Source of the DNA: Dyella ginsengisoli LA-4 | GTDB lineage: Bacteria; Pseudomonadota; Gammaproteobacteria; Xanthomonadales; Rhodanobacteraceae | DNA length: 64,000 bases | Direction of reading: 5' to 3' | Assembly (NCBI RefSeq): GCF_000334915.1 | Contig: NZ_AMSF01000015.1 | Coordinates: forward strand, 62,001 to 126,000 | Part shown: one piece after another, positions 45,687-57,705 of the stretch | Numbering within the stretch: position 1 is the stretch's first letter | How the letters are laid out: each line of letters starts with the position of its first letter | Position numbers and translations under genes: made by a program | Notes under the pieces: model-generated | Database searches by the model: none | Seen by the model: only the letters and a program-made list of their open reading frames with translations | What the model was told of the DNA's origin: nothing

Positions 45687-45812
45687 GTGAAGGTGCTTTC
45701 CTCTTTGAAGTCCGCCAAGCAGCGGCACCGTGACTGCAAGGTTGTGCGCCGTCGCGGCAAGGTGTTCGTGATCTGCAAGAGCAACCCGCGTTTCAAGGCC
45801 CGTCAGCGCTGA
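45687..45812 (+). CDS. rpmJ: 50S ribosomal protein L36, zinc-independent (type B)
   Basis: The 41-residue product ([20 protein letters not shown], then [21 protein letters not shown]) is L36 of the type that lacks the zinc-ribbon. The usual Cys4/His pattern is absent; only two cysteines remain. It binds 23S rRNA in the large subunit. CCAGGAG lies just before the GTG at 45687. Xanthomonadaceae carry this form as their L36 gene, so the window fits that group. A terminator follows. Confidence 0.93.
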   Translation: MKVLSSLKSAKQRHRDCKVVRRRGKVFVICKSNPRFKARQR

Positions 45813-45831
45813 TCCCCGCGCGACGAGCTAC

Positions 45832-45859
45832 AAAAAAGGCCGCGAAAGCGGCCTTTTTT
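45832..45859. terminator. Bidirectional Rho-independent terminator between rpmJ and greA
   Basis: A GGCCGC/GCGGCC stem with a GAAA loop is flanked by AAAAAA before and TTTTTT after, giving a U-tract on either strand. It serves the converging rpmJ and carAB-greA transcripts. Confidence 0.92.
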
Positions 45860-45935
45860 GTGCCCGGCTCCGGAACCGGACCGCTTGTCGAACCGCCGGT
45901 GCCCCGCCCGCAGGCGAGGCACCGGCGATCCTGGA

Positions 45936-46408
45936 TCACTCGTAGCGCACGTCCACGATCTCGTAGTGCTTGACGCCGTTCGGCGCGGTGAACTCGAAGC
46001 TGTCCCCCGCACTCTTGCCGATCAGGGCGCGCGCAATCGGGGACGACACCGCGATCAGCCGCTTCTTGATGTCGGCCTCCAGGTCGCCCACGATCTGGTA
46101 CGTCACCGCCTCGCCGCTGTCCTCGTCCTCCAGGTCGACGGTGGCGCCGAACACGACCCGGTTGCCAGCCCCGAGCCGGGTGATGTCGATCACCTCGGCC
46201 GTGGACAGCGCCGCTTCCAGCTCGGCGATGCGGCCCTCGATGAAGCTCTGCTGCTCGCGGGCGGCGTGGTACTCGGCGTTTTCCTTGAGGTCGCCGTGGG
46301 CGCGGGCTTCCGCGATCGCAGCGATCACCTTGGGACGGTCCACGGATTTCAGGCGATCCAGTTCGCCACGCAGGCGCTCGGCGCCCGCCCTGGTCATCGG
46401 TGCGCGAC

Positions 46409-46412
<4 letters not shown>
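45936..46412 (-). CDS. greA: Transcription elongation factor GreA
   Basis: The 158-residue protein has the N-terminal coiled coil of GreA ([20 protein letters not shown]) with the acidic tip motif [15 protein letters not shown], and a C-terminal FKBP-like domain ending [12 protein letters not shown]. It stimulates RNA cleavage by arrested RNA polymerase. The start at 46412 is fixed by its four-base overlap with the carB stop. Being downstream of carAB is common in Xanthomonadales. A bidirectional terminator closes the transcript. Confidence 0.96.
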
Positions 46413-49636
<3,224 letters not shown>

Positions 49637-49637
49637 G

Positions 49638-50765
49638 TCAGCGGGCCTCCTGCATCAGGGCGGCAAAGCGGTCGAAGAGGTAGCCGATGTCGTGCGGGCC
49701 GGGGCTGGCTTCCGGATGGCCCTGGAAGCAGAACGCCGGGCGATCGGTAAGCGCGAAACCCTGCAGCGAACCGTCGAACAGCGAGGTGTGGGTGACACGG
49801 GCGTTGGCCGGCAGCGTGTCCGGATCCACCGCGAAGCCGTGGTTCTGGCTGGTGATCAGCACGCGGCCGTCGTCGTGGTCCTTCACCGGGTGGTTCGCGC
49901 CGTGGTGGCCGAACTTCATCTTCAGCGTCTTCGCGCCGAGCGCCAGGCCCATGATCTGGTGGCCCAGGCAGATGCCGAACAGCGGCACCTTCGCGTCGAG
50001 CAGCTCGCGCGCCGCGGCGATGGCGTAATCGCAGGCCGCCGGGTCGCCGGGACCGTTGGAGAGGAACACGCCGTCCGGCTGCATCGCCAGCACTTCGGCG
50101 GCCGGCGTCTGCGCCGGCACCACGGTGATGTCGCAGCCCTGCTCGGCCAGCAGGCGCAGGATGTTGCGCTTCACGCCGAAGTCGTAGGCCACCACCTTGA
50201 AGCGCTTCTCGGGGTGGTTGAACGCGGTGCGGTCCAGATCGTAGGTGCCCTCGTTCCACTCGTAGTGGGCGGTGGTGCTCACCACCTTGGCCAGGTCCAT
50301 GCCGTTCAGGCCGGGGAAGCCCTTGGCCGCAGCGATGGCCGCGTCGGCGTCGATCGACTCGCCGGCCACGATGCAGCCGCCCAGCGCGCCCTTGTCGCGC
50401 AGGATGCGCGTGAGGCGGCGGGTGTCGATGCCCGCGATCGCCACGATGCCGTGGCGCCGGAGGTAATCGGGCAGGCTCTCCTGGTTGCGCCAGTTACTGG
50501 GACGGCGCGGCACGTCGCGGACGATCAGCCCCGCGGCGTGCACGGCGGCGGACTCCTCGTCCTCGACGTTGCAGCCGGTGTTGCCGATATGGGGGTAGGT
50601 CAGGGTGACGAGCTGCCGGGCGTAGGAAGGATCGGTGAGGATCTCCTGGTAACCGGTCATGGCGGTGTTGAACACCACCTCGCCGACGGTCTGGCCGGTG
50701 GCGCCCACGGCGTGGCCGTGGAACACGCTGCCGTCTTCGAGGGCAAGCAGAGCAGGAATAAGCAT
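49638..50765 (-). CDS. carA: Carbamoyl-phosphate synthase small subunit
   Basis: The 375-residue protein carries the class-I glutamine amidotransferase triad (nucleophile cysteine in [15 protein letters not shown], histidine and glutamate in [11 protein letters not shown]) and the N-terminal CarA domain [21 protein letters not shown]. It supplies ammonia to CarB. It is the first gene of carA-carB-greA behind a strong promoter at 50857-50885. The start at 50765 gives the usual CarA N-terminus; GGCGGCCTCCCC precedes it. Confidence 0.97.
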   Translation of the reverse strand: MLIPALLALEDGSVFHGHAVGATGQTVGEVVFNTAMTGYQEILTDPSYARQLVTLTYPHIGNTGCNVEDEESAAVHAAGLIVRDVPRRPSNWRNQESLPDYLRRHGIVAIAGIDTRRLTRILRDKGALGGCIVAGESIDADAAIAAAKGFPGLNGMDLAKVVSTTAHYEWNEGTYDLDRTAFNHPEKRFKVVAYDFGVKRNILRLLAEQGCDITVVPAQTPAAEVLAMQPDGVFLSNGPGDPAACDYAIAAARELLDAKVPLFGICLGHQIMGLALGAKTLKMKFGHHGANHPVKDHDDGRVLITSQNHGFAVDPDTLPANARVTHTSLFDGSLQGFALTDRPAFCFQGHPEASPGPHDIGYLFDRFAALMQEAR

Positions 50766-50856
50766 GGGGAGGCCGCCTTTAGGTGCAGCAAAGCCCGCAA
50801 GCCGCGATGAAGCTGGCTTGTGGACCTTAGGTCGTGGATGGACTGGGCGGAACGAA

Positions 50857-50885
50857 ATGATAGGCCGCGACAGCTTTCCTGTCCA
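50857..50885 (-). promoter_or_regulatory. Sigma-70 promoter of carA-carB-greA
   Basis: On the minus strand TGGACA (50880-50885), a 17-base spacer and TATCAT (50857-50862) differ from consensus at one base each. The carA ATG is about 90 bases on, leaving a leader with several short GC-rich hairpins. Regulation by pyrimidines or arginine cannot be read from the sequence. Confidence 0.7.
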
Positions 50886-50977
50886 CGACTTCAGGTGAAC
50901 GGAAGGCCAAACCGGGCCGGTACCGACGCCTCGCGGAGCGCTACACTTGCGCGTCCGCCCGTGGAAGCCGCTATTCG

Positions 50978-51673
50978 ATGAATGCCGTCGTACTGCTCGA
51001 TCCCGCCCGCCTCGACCGTCCTGATACGGAGGTGAAGCTCGAGCCGTTCCCGTTCATGATCGCCCACGGCCAACTTCCCGACGAAGCCCGGAGCGACCTC
51101 GACCGCGACTTCCCGAAGTACGCCAGCGCGGGATTCTTCCCGTACGACCCGGCCGACTGCGGGCCGACGATCAACACCCTGGTCGAACACCTGACCACGC
51201 CCTCGTTCGCCAGCGCGGTGGGTCGGCGGCTGGGTATCGAGAACCTGGGCGACTATCCGACGCTGGTCACGATCTGCCGCTCGCTCAACAAGCGCCACGG
51301 CACCATCCACACCGACAGCCGCTCCAAGATCGCCACCGCCCTGCTCTACCTCAACCCGAAGTGGCCGGACACCAGCGACGGCTGCCTGCGCTTCCTGCAT
51401 CACATCGACAACATCGACGACGTGATCGTGCCGGAACTGAAGCCGCTGTATGGAGAATTCGCCGTGTTCAAGCGCTGCGACAACTCCTTCCATGGGCATC
51501 TGCCCTTCGAGGGGGAGCGCCGCGTCATCCAGATCGCGTGGCTTACCAGCGAAGAGGAAAAGCTGCGCAAGACCAAGCGCGGCAAGTTCTCACGGTCGTT
51601 CAAGAAGATTTTCGGCCGGCTGGACACGCGCTTTGGCGCGGGGCGCGCCCGCGACGCCGCGCACCGCGACTGA
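50978..51673 (+). CDS. 2-oxoglutarate/Fe(II)-dependent oxygenase, prolyl-hydroxylase-like
   Basis: The 231-residue protein has the double-stranded beta-helix oxygenase core: HxD as [10 protein letters not shown] (iron ligands histidine and aspartate), distal histidine in [12 protein letters not shown], and ERRVIQIAW with the arginine that binds 2-oxoglutarate. It resembles prolyl-4-hydroxylase-like and PKHD-type enzymes; substrate is unknown. The C-terminus is basic ([18 protein letters not shown]). It is divergent from carA and alone on its transcript, interrupting the dapB-carAB grouping seen in many gammaproteobacteria. Confidence 0.85.
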   Translation: MNAVVLLDPARLDRPDTEVKLEPFPFMIAHGQLPDEARSDLDRDFPKYASAGFFPYDPADCGPTINTLVEHLTTPSFASAVGRRLGIENLGDYPTLVTICRSLNKRHGTIHTDSRSKIATALLYLNPKWPDTSDGCLRFLHHIDNIDDVIVPELKPLYGEFAVFKRCDNSFHGHLPFEGERRVIQIAWLTSEEEKLRKTKRGKFSRSFKKIFGRLDTRFGAGRARDAAHRD

Positions 51674-51718
51674 ACCCGGTCGGAGCGGCGCGCGCACCCG
51701 GTGCGTGAACGCCCGGTG

Positions 51719-52519
51719 TCAGCCGCCGCTTCGCTCGGCGAGCATCGCATCCAGGTCGTAGCTGCCCGGCGGCTTCCCGGCCAGCCAATGCGCAGCCTCG
51801 ATTGCGCCTCGCGCGAAGATGCCACGGTCGGTGGCACGGTGCGCGAGCTCCAACCGCTCGCCGTGCCCGATGAGCATGGCGGCATGCTCGCCAACGATGT
51901 CGCCGCCGCGAATCACGGCAAAACCGATCTCACCTGGCTTGCGTGGCCCCTTTCGGCCTTCCCGGGCAAACACTGCCTGTTCGCCGAGCGTCACCCCCCG
52001 CCCGGCAGCGGCGGCCTCGCCCAACAGCAGAGCGGTACCTGAGGGGGCGTCCTCCTTGCGGTTGTGGTGGGCTTCGAGGATCTCCAGATCCCACTCTGCC
52101 AGTGCGGCAGCGGCCTGCCGCAACAAGCGCGAGAGCACCGCCACCCCGAGACTGAAATTCGCCGAGCGCAGGAGCGCTATGCGCCCGGCCGCGTGCGCCA
52201 GTCGTTGCTCGACCGCGTCGCCCACGCCGGTCGTGCCGACCACCAAGGCCGCGCCGCTGTCCAGGCAATGCTGGAGGGCCGCCTGCAGACCCTCGGGGCC
52301 GCTGAAATCGATCACCACGTCGAGAGCGGGCACGCTGGCCCAATCGTGGGTGAAACGGAGCTGGCTGCCGTGCGCAACCGGCGCGCCCATTTCCTGGGCG
52401 TCAGCGGCCGTGATTGCCGCAACGAGGTCGAACCGGCGATCCCGTCGCAGCAGGTCGACGAGCACGCGCCCCATGCGTCCGGTGGCCCCATTGACCGCGA
52501 CGCGAACAACCTCACCCAT
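51719..52519 (-). CDS. dapB: 4-hydroxy-tetrahydrodipicolinate reductase
   Basis: The 266-residue protein has the nucleotide motif [17 protein letters not shown] at residues 6-22, the [15 protein letters not shown] strand and [15 protein letters not shown], the active-site histidines and lysine of DapB. It reduces the dipicolinate precursor with NAD(P)H in lysine and peptidoglycan synthesis. GGAG lies six bases before the ATG at 52519, favouring it over an earlier in-frame ATG. It follows dnaJ on the same strand, as in related genomes. Confidence 0.96.
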   Translation of the reverse strand: MGEVVRVAVNGATGRMGRVLVDLLRRDRRFDLVAAITAADAQEMGAPVAHGSQLRFTHDWASVPALDVVIDFSGPEGLQAALQHCLDSGAALVVGTTGVGDAVEQRLAHAAGRIALLRSANFSLGVAVLSRLLRQAAAALAEWDLEILEAHHNRKEDAPSGTALLLGEAAAAGRGVTLGEQAVFAREGRKGPRKPGEIGFAVIRGGDIVGEHAAMLIGHGERLELAHRATDRGIFARGAIEAAHWLAGKPPGSYDLDAMLAERSGG

Positions 52520-52583
52520 GATCCGCTCCATCAGACGAAACCCTCAGGATATCCATCATGCCCGACCGGGCACGACCGGCACC

Positions 52584-53702
52584 TCAGGAGGTAACCCGCG
52601 ACCAGAACTGCTTGACCCCGTCGACCCAGGTCTTGGCACGCGGCATGTGCTTTCCGGCATCGCCCGCGGCGAAGCTGGCCTCCAATTGCTCCAGCAGCTC
52701 GCGCTGCTCCTTGGTCAACCGCACTGGGGTCTCGACCACCACCCGGCAGATCAGATCGCCATGCCGGCCGCTGCGTACCGACTTCACGCCGCGGCCGCGC
52801 AGGCGGAACTGCTGGCCGGTCTGCGTCTCCGGCGGGATGGTGACCGGCACCTCGCCCTCCAGCGTGGGTACGGCCAGTTCCGCACCGAGCGCGGCCTGGG
52901 AGAAGCGGATCGGCACCTCGCAGTGGAGGTCGTTGCCGTCGCGCTGGAAGATCGCGTGCTCGCGTACGCGCACTTCCACATAGAGGTCGCCGGATTCGGC
53001 GCCGGCCGGTCCCGCCTCGCCCTGCCCGGCCAGGCGGATACGGTCGCCGGTATCCACGCCGGCAGGAATGCGCACGGACAGCTTGCGGGTCTCCTCCAGC
53101 CGCCCCTCGCCATGGCAGTGTCGGCAGGGCTTTTCGATCGCCTGGCCGCTGCCGCCGCAGTGCGGGCATGCCTGCTGGATCGAGAAGATGCCGTTCTGCA
53201 TGCGCACGCGACCATGGCCGTGACAGGTCTTGCAGGTGACGGTCTTGCCGTCGGCCGAGCCCGAACCGTTGCAGTGGTGGCAGTTCACCTGGGTGGGAAT
53301 CTCGATGGTGCGCTCGATGCCGAACACCGCCTCCTCGAGATCCAGCTCCATGATGTAGCGCAGGTCGGCGCCGCGGCGGGCACGCCCACGGCCACCGCCG
53401 AAGATGTCGCCAAAGATGTCGCCGAAGATATCGCCCATGTCGCCGAAACCGGCGCCACCGCGGCCACCCATGCCGCCTTCGAAGGCCGCGTGACCGTGCT
53501 GGTCATACATTGCGCGCTTCTGCGCGTCGGCCAGTACCTCGTAGGCCTCCTTGGCCTCCTTGAACTTCTCCTGTGCCCCGGGATCGTCGGGATTTCGGTC
53601 CGGGTGGTACTTCATGGCCAGGCGGCGGAAGGATTTCTTCAGCTCCACCTCGGTGACGCTGCGCTCGACGCCCAGCACTTCGTAGTAGTCACGCTTGCTC
53701 AT
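52584..53702 (-). CDS. dnaJ: Chaperone DnaJ
   Basis: The 372-residue co-chaperone has an N-terminal J domain with the HPD tripeptide ([12 protein letters not shown]), a Gly/Phe-rich region, four zinc-binding CxxCxGxG repeats ([32 protein letters not shown]) and the C-terminal substrate-binding domains. It delivers substrates to DnaK and stimulates its ATPase. It follows dnaK with a 131-base gap that holds an 11-bp hairpin. Full length and all motifs are intact. Confidence 0.97.
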   Translation of the reverse strand: MSKRDYYEVLGVERSVTEVELKKSFRRLAMKYHPDRNPDDPGAQEKFKEAKEAYEVLADAQKRAMYDQHGHAAFEGGMGGRGGAGFGDMGDIFGDIFGDIFGGGRGRARRGADLRYIMELDLEEAVFGIERTIEIPTQVNCHHCNGSGSADGKTVTCKTCHGHGRVRMQNGIFSIQQACPHCGGSGQAIEKPCRHCHGEGRLEETRKLSVRIPAGVDTGDRIRLAGQGEAGPAGAESGDLYVEVRVREHAIFQRDGNDLHCEVPIRFSQAALGAELAVPTLEGEVPVTIPPETQTGQQFRLRGRGVKSVRSGRHGDLICRVVVETPVRLTKEQRELLEQLEASFAAGDAGKHMPRAKTWVDGVKQFWSRVTS

Positions 53703-53769
53703 TCATCACACCCGAAACTCGATCACTTCCCCAACGCCGGACAGGCTGCCGGCGCCCTTCCAAGCAAAC

Positions 53770-53801
53770 AGCCCGCGCCGGCTTGCGGCGCGGCGCGGGC
53801 T
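53770..53801. other. Intercistronic hairpin between dnaK and dnaJ
   Basis: AGCCCGCGCCG pairs with CGGCGCGGGCT (11 bp) around a ten-base loop. The minus-strand continuation, GTTTGCTT, is only weakly T-rich. It probably attenuates read-through from dnaK to dnaJ, giving more DnaK than DnaJ. Confidence 0.6.
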
Positions 53802-53833
53802 GATTTTCCGTCGATGTCGTCGACGGACGTGGC

Positions 53834-55753
53834 TTACTTGTTGTCGCCGTCCTTGACCTCGGTGAACTCGGCGTCGACCACGTCGTCCGGCTGCGCCGAG
53901 CCACCGCCCGGAGCCGACTGGGCACCGGCATCGCCGCCGGACTGGGCCGCGGCATACAGCGCCTGGGCGACCTGCTCAAGCTTCTCGACCTTCGCCTCGA
54001 TCGCGGCCTTGTCGTCGCCATCCTTGACCTTTTCCAGGTCGGACAGCGCACCCTCGATGGTCGACAGCTGGTCGGCCGGCACCTTGCCGCCGTGCTCCTT
54101 CAGCGCGCTGCGGGTGGCATGCACCAGCTGGTCGGCCTTGTTGCGGGCACCGACGAGCTCGTGGAACTTCTTGTCTTCTTCCTTGTTCGCCTCGGCGTCG
54201 GCGACCATCCGCGCGATCTCTTCCTCGGACAGGCCCGAACCGGCCTTGATCTCGATGCGCTGCTCCTTGCCGGTCTTCTTGTCCTTCGCCGACACATGCA
54301 GGATGCCGTTGGCGTCGATGTCGAAGGTCACCTCGATCTGCGGCATGCCGCGCGGCGCCGGGTCGATGCCCTGCAGGTCGAACTTGCCCAGCGACTTGTT
54401 GGCACTGGCGCGCTCGCGCTCGCCCTGCAGCACGTGCACGGTGACCGCGGTCTGGTTGTCGTCGGCGGTGGAGAACACCTGCGAGGCCTTGGTCGGCACC
54501 GTGGTGTTCTTCTCGATCAGCTTGGTCATCACGCCGCCCATCGTCTCGATGCCCAGCGACAGCGGGGTGACGTCCAGCAGCAGCACGTCCTTGACCGAAC
54601 CACCCAGCACGCCACCCTGGATCGCCGCGCCCACGGCGACGGCCTCGTCCGGGTTGACGTCCTTGCGCGGCTCCTTGCCGAAGAAGTCCTTCACCGACTC
54701 CTGCACCTTGGGCATGCGGGTCTGGCCACCGACGAGGATCACCTCGTTGATGTCGGACACGCGCAGGCCGGCGTCGTTGAGTGCGGTGCGGCACGGTTCG
54801 ATGGTGCGCTTGACCAGATCCTCGACCAGCGCCTCGAGCTTGGCGCGGGTCAGCTTGATGTTCAGGTGCTTCGGACCGGAGGCATCGGCCGTCACGTACG
54901 GCAGGTTGACCTCGGTCTGGTGGCTGGAGGACAGCTCGATCTTGGCGCGCTCGGCCGCGTCCTTCAGGCGCTGCAGCGCCAGCGGATCCTTGCGCAGGTC
55001 GATGCCCTGGTCCTTCTGGAACTCCTCGACCAGGTAGTCGATGACGCGCATGTCGAAGTCTTCGCCACCCAGGAAGGTGTCGCCGTTGGTGGCCAGCACC
55101 TCGAACTGCTTCTCGCCGTCGACCTCGGCAATCTCGATGATCGACACGTCGAAGGTGCCGCCGCCCAGGTCGTACACCGCGATCTTGCGGTCGCCGCCCT
55201 TCTTGTCCAGGCCGTAGGCCAGCGCGGCCGCGGTCGGCTCGTTGATGATGCGCTTGACGTCGAGGCCGGCGATCTTGCCGGCGTCCTTGGTCGCCTGGCG
55301 CTGGCTGTCGTTGAAGTACGCCGGAACCGTGATCACCGCCTCGGTGATGGTCTCGCCGAGATAGTCCTCGGCGGTCTTCTTCATCTTCATCAGCACCTTG
55401 GCCGAGATCTCCTGCGGCGCCATCTTCTTGCCGTCGGAGGTCTGCACCCACGCGTCGCCGTTGTCGTGCGCCACGATGCCGTAGGGAACGATGTCCAGAT
55501 CCTTCTGCACCTCGGCATCGGTGAACTTGCGGCCGATCAGGCGCTTCACCGCGTAGAAGGTGTTCTTCGGATTGGTCACGCTCTGGCGCTTGGCCGAGGC
55601 ACCGACCAGCACCTCGCCGTCCTTGTTGAAGGCGACGATGGACGGCGTGGTGCGATCGCCTTCCGAGTTCTCGATGACCTTGACCGAGGTGCCGTCCATG
55701 ACGGCCACGCACGAGTTGGTCGTGCCCAGGTCGATGCCGATGATCTTGCCCAT
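53834..55753 (-). CDS. dnaK: Chaperone DnaK (Hsp70)
   Basis: The 639-residue protein is a full Hsp70: the ATPase domain with [35 protein letters not shown] and [14 protein letters not shown], a hydrophobic linker ([15 protein letters not shown]), a substrate-binding domain and a helical lid. It folds and refolds proteins in the cytosol with DnaJ and GrpE. A heat-shock-type promoter lies in the grpE-dnaK gap, so dnaK-dnaJ can be raised on their own. The C-terminus has the usual acidic disordered tail. Confidence 0.98.
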   Translation of the reverse strand: MGKIIGIDLGTTNSCVAVMDGTSVKVIENSEGDRTTPSIVAFNKDGEVLVGASAKRQSVTNPKNTFYAVKRLIGRKFTDAEVQKDLDIVPYGIVAHDNGDAWVQTSDGKKMAPQEISAKVLMKMKKTAEDYLGETITEAVITVPAYFNDSQRQATKDAGKIAGLDVKRIINEPTAAALAYGLDKKGGDRKIAVYDLGGGTFDVSIIEIAEVDGEKQFEVLATNGDTFLGGEDFDMRVIDYLVEEFQKDQGIDLRKDPLALQRLKDAAERAKIELSSSHQTEVNLPYVTADASGPKHLNIKLTRAKLEALVEDLVKRTIEPCRTALNDAGLRVSDINEVILVGGQTRMPKVQESVKDFFGKEPRKDVNPDEAVAVGAAIQGGVLGGSVKDVLLLDVTPLSLGIETMGGVMTKLIEKNTTVPTKASQVFSTADDNQTAVTVHVLQGERERASANKSLGKFDLQGIDPAPRGMPQIEVTFDIDANGILHVSAKDKKTGKEQRIEIKAGSGLSEEEIARMVADAEANKEEDKKFHELVGARNKADQLVHATRSALKEHGGKVPADQLSTIEGALSDLEKVKDGDDKAAIEAKVEKLEQVAQALYAAAQSGGDAGAQSAPGGGSAQPDDVVDAEFTEVKDGDNK

Positions 55754-55805
55754 GTGTGTGCTCCGAAATTTTCTAGCGGCCCCCGCGGCCGCGGACTGGT
55801 TTCCA

Positions 55806-55833
55806 GAATGGGGCCCGGGCCTGGCGATTCAAT
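55806..55833 (-). promoter_or_regulatory. Sigma-32 heat-shock promoter upstream of dnaK
   Basis: On the minus strand ATTGAAT (55827-55833) and CCCCATTC (55806-55813) are separated by 13 bases. They match the sigma-32 consensus CTTGAAA and CCCCATNT at five of seven and six of seven informative positions. It lies about 50 bases before the dnaK start. Confidence 0.65.
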
Positions 55834-55899
55834 GCCGATCGGGCCTCCTGATTGGTGTCTGGCTTGACGTCGGTCAATCGACCGGCGCCCGGCGACGCC

Positions 55900-56421
55900 T
55901 CACTCCTGCGCCACGGCGACCAGCGCCGGTCGCAGCAGACGGTCGTTCAACACGTAACCCTTCTGCAGCACGCTCACCACCGTGCCCGGCGCCTTGCCCG
56001 GCGCGGCGACCATGCTGACCGCATGGTGGCGTTCCGGATCCAGCGGCTGTCCGACCGGATCGACCTGCGCCATGCCGTTGGCCTCGGCCACCTTGAGCAG
56101 CGCCTTCAGCGTGAGGCTGATGCCCTCGCGGATCGCCGCCACGTCACCGCCTTCCACCGCCAGGCCGCGCTCCAGGCTGTCGTAGACCGGCAGCAGGTCG
56201 TTGAGCAGCTTTTCGTTGGCGAAGCGACGCGCCTGCTCCAGGTCACGCTGCAGGCGACGGCGCTGGTTTTCCAGGTCCGCCCGCTCGCGCAGCACGCTCT
56301 CGCGAAGCTCGGCGTTGCTGGCCTCCAGCTCGACGATGCGTGACTGCAGCGCCGCCAGATCTTCGGCCTGGCCGGCCGTTTCCCGGCCCTGCTCCGGCGC
56401 CTGCGGATCGTTGTTTTGCAT
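55900..56421 (-). CDS. grpE: Nucleotide exchange factor GrpE
   Basis: The 173-residue protein has an N-terminal disordered acidic part, a long helix (ELRESVLRERADLENQRRRL) and the C-terminal beta domain with HHAVSMVAAPGKAPGTVVSVLQKGYVLNDRLLRPALV, the DnaK-contacting region. It releases ADP from DnaK. The ATG at 56421 is preceded by GGAGTGGGATT. It lies between hrcA and dnaK, the classical order. Confidence 0.96.
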   Translation of the reverse strand: MQNNDPQAPEQGRETAGQAEDLAALQSRIVELEASNAELRESVLRERADLENQRRRLQRDLEQARRFANEKLLNDLLPVYDSLERGLAVEGGDVAAIREGISLTLKALLKVAEANGMAQVDPVGQPLDPERHHAVSMVAAPGKAPGTVVSVLQKGYVLNDRLLRPALVAVAQE

Positions 56422-56502
56422 AATCCCACTCCAGCAGAAAACCCGGGCCGGCAAGGCTTGCCGACCCTCGAAACATGCGGGGAACCCCGCCTCCCGGGGC
56501 GT

Positions 56503-57564
56503 TTATGAGGTCGGCGCGGCCCGATTCAAGGCGTCGCTGAGCAGCCCGGCGGTCGCCTGCACCACCGGAATCACCCGCTCGTAGGCCATGCGCGTCGGTC
56601 CGATCACCCCCACCGCCCCCATCACCCGACCGTGGGCACCGTAAGTAGCGGTGACGACGCTGCATCCATCCAGTGCGGTGAAGCCCGATTCCTCGCCGAT
56701 GAACAGTCGCACGCCCGGCGCCCGGGCGCACATCTCCATCAGCTGCAGCAGCTCGTTCTTCTTCTGGAACGCCTCGAACAGCTCGCGCAGGCGGTCCAGG
56801 TCGGCGAGCTCGGCGTAGTTCATCAGGTTGGTCTGGCCACTGACCAGCACATCCTCGCCCTCGCCCACCGGGGCGAACGAGGCGGCGGCCAGCTCGACCG
56901 AACTGGCCAGCAGCCGGTTGAGCTCGCTGCCGGCCTCGCGGATCTCGCGCAGCAGGTGCGCGCGGATATCGTCCAGCCGCAGCCCGGCGAAATGGGCGTT
57001 GAGGTAGTTGGCCGCCTGTTCCAGCTCGCGATTGTCCAGTGGCTTGGCCAGGCGGACGATGCGGTTCTGCACCTGGTTGTCGGCGAACACCAGTACGACC
57101 AGCACCTGGGCATCCGGCAGGGCCACGAAATCAATGTGACGAAGCGGAAAATCGCCCTGTTTGGGTACGGTGACGACACCGGCGAAATGGGTCATTGCCG
57201 AGAGCAGCGAGGACACGTTGCCCAGCAGGTCCCGCGTGGTCGCCGGCTGCGGTGGCAGCTCGCGCTTGAGCCGCGCCATGTCATCCCGATGCAGCGGCTG
57301 CAGTTCGATCAGGCTGTCCACGAACAGGCGCAGCCCGCGTGGCGTGGGAATGCGCCCGGCCGAAGTGTGCGGCGAGGCGACCAGGCCGGCCTCCTCCAGG
57401 TCCGCCATGATGTTGCGGATGGTCGCCGGACTGACGTCCAGGCCGGATGAGCGCGACAGCGTGCGCGAGCCGACCGGCTCGCCGTCGGACAGATACTGCG
57501 CGATCAACGACCGCAGCAGGCTGCGGGCGCGGGCGTCGAGTTCGTGGCCATGATGCTGTCGCAT
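56503..57564 (-). CDS. hrcA: Heat-inducible transcription repressor HrcA
   Basis: The 353-residue protein has an N-terminal winged helix (LDARARSLLRSLIAQYLSDG, then GSRTLSRSSGLDVSPATIRN) and a GAF-like dimerisation region ending GVIGPTRMAYERVIPVVQAT. HrcA represses chaperone genes by binding CIRCE elements. No CIRCE (TTAGCACTC-N9-GAGTGCTAA) is visible in the 5' regions of hrcA, grpE or dnaK here, so its target is probably groESL elsewhere. It is divergent from recN with 141 bases between. Confidence 0.95.
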   Translation of the reverse strand: MRQHHGHELDARARSLLRSLIAQYLSDGEPVGSRTLSRSSGLDVSPATIRNIMADLEEAGLVASPHTSAGRIPTPRGLRLFVDSLIELQPLHRDDMARLKRELPPQPATTRDLLGNVSSLLSAMTHFAGVVTVPKQGDFPLRHIDFVALPDAQVLVVLVFADNQVQNRIVRLAKPLDNRELEQAANYLNAHFAGLRLDDIRAHLLREIREAGSELNRLLASSVELAAASFAPVGEGEDVLVSGQTNLMNYAELADLDRLRELFEAFQKKNELLQLMEMCARAPGVRLFIGEESGFTALDGCSVVTATYGAHGRVMGAVGVIGPTRMAYERVIPVVQATAGLLSDALNRAAPTS

Positions 57565-57593
57565 GCGCTGTGGCAATCCTTGAGACGGGGAAC

Positions 57594-57622
57594 AAATAAG
57601 GTGTGGCGAGCGGCTTTGCAAG
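57594..57622 (-). promoter_or_regulatory. Possible heat-shock promoter of hrcA
   Basis: On the minus strand CTTGCAAA (57615-57622), a 13-base spacer and CCTTATTT (57594-57601) resemble the sigma-32 elements, with an imperfect -10. It ends about 30 bases upstream of the hrcA start at 57564. Confidence 0.4.
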
Positions 57623-57705
57623 CCGGACCGCATCCGGCGGCCGGGGGCCTCGCCCCTACCGCCCGCCATCCCTACAATTCAGCCTCTTCCATCGAACCGG
57701 TTTCC

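Noticed and set aside
57565-57705. LexA (SOS) box upstream of recN
   Set aside because: Neither CTGT-N8-ACAG nor the Xanthomonas TTAGTA-type site was seen; only a -10-like TACAAT is present.
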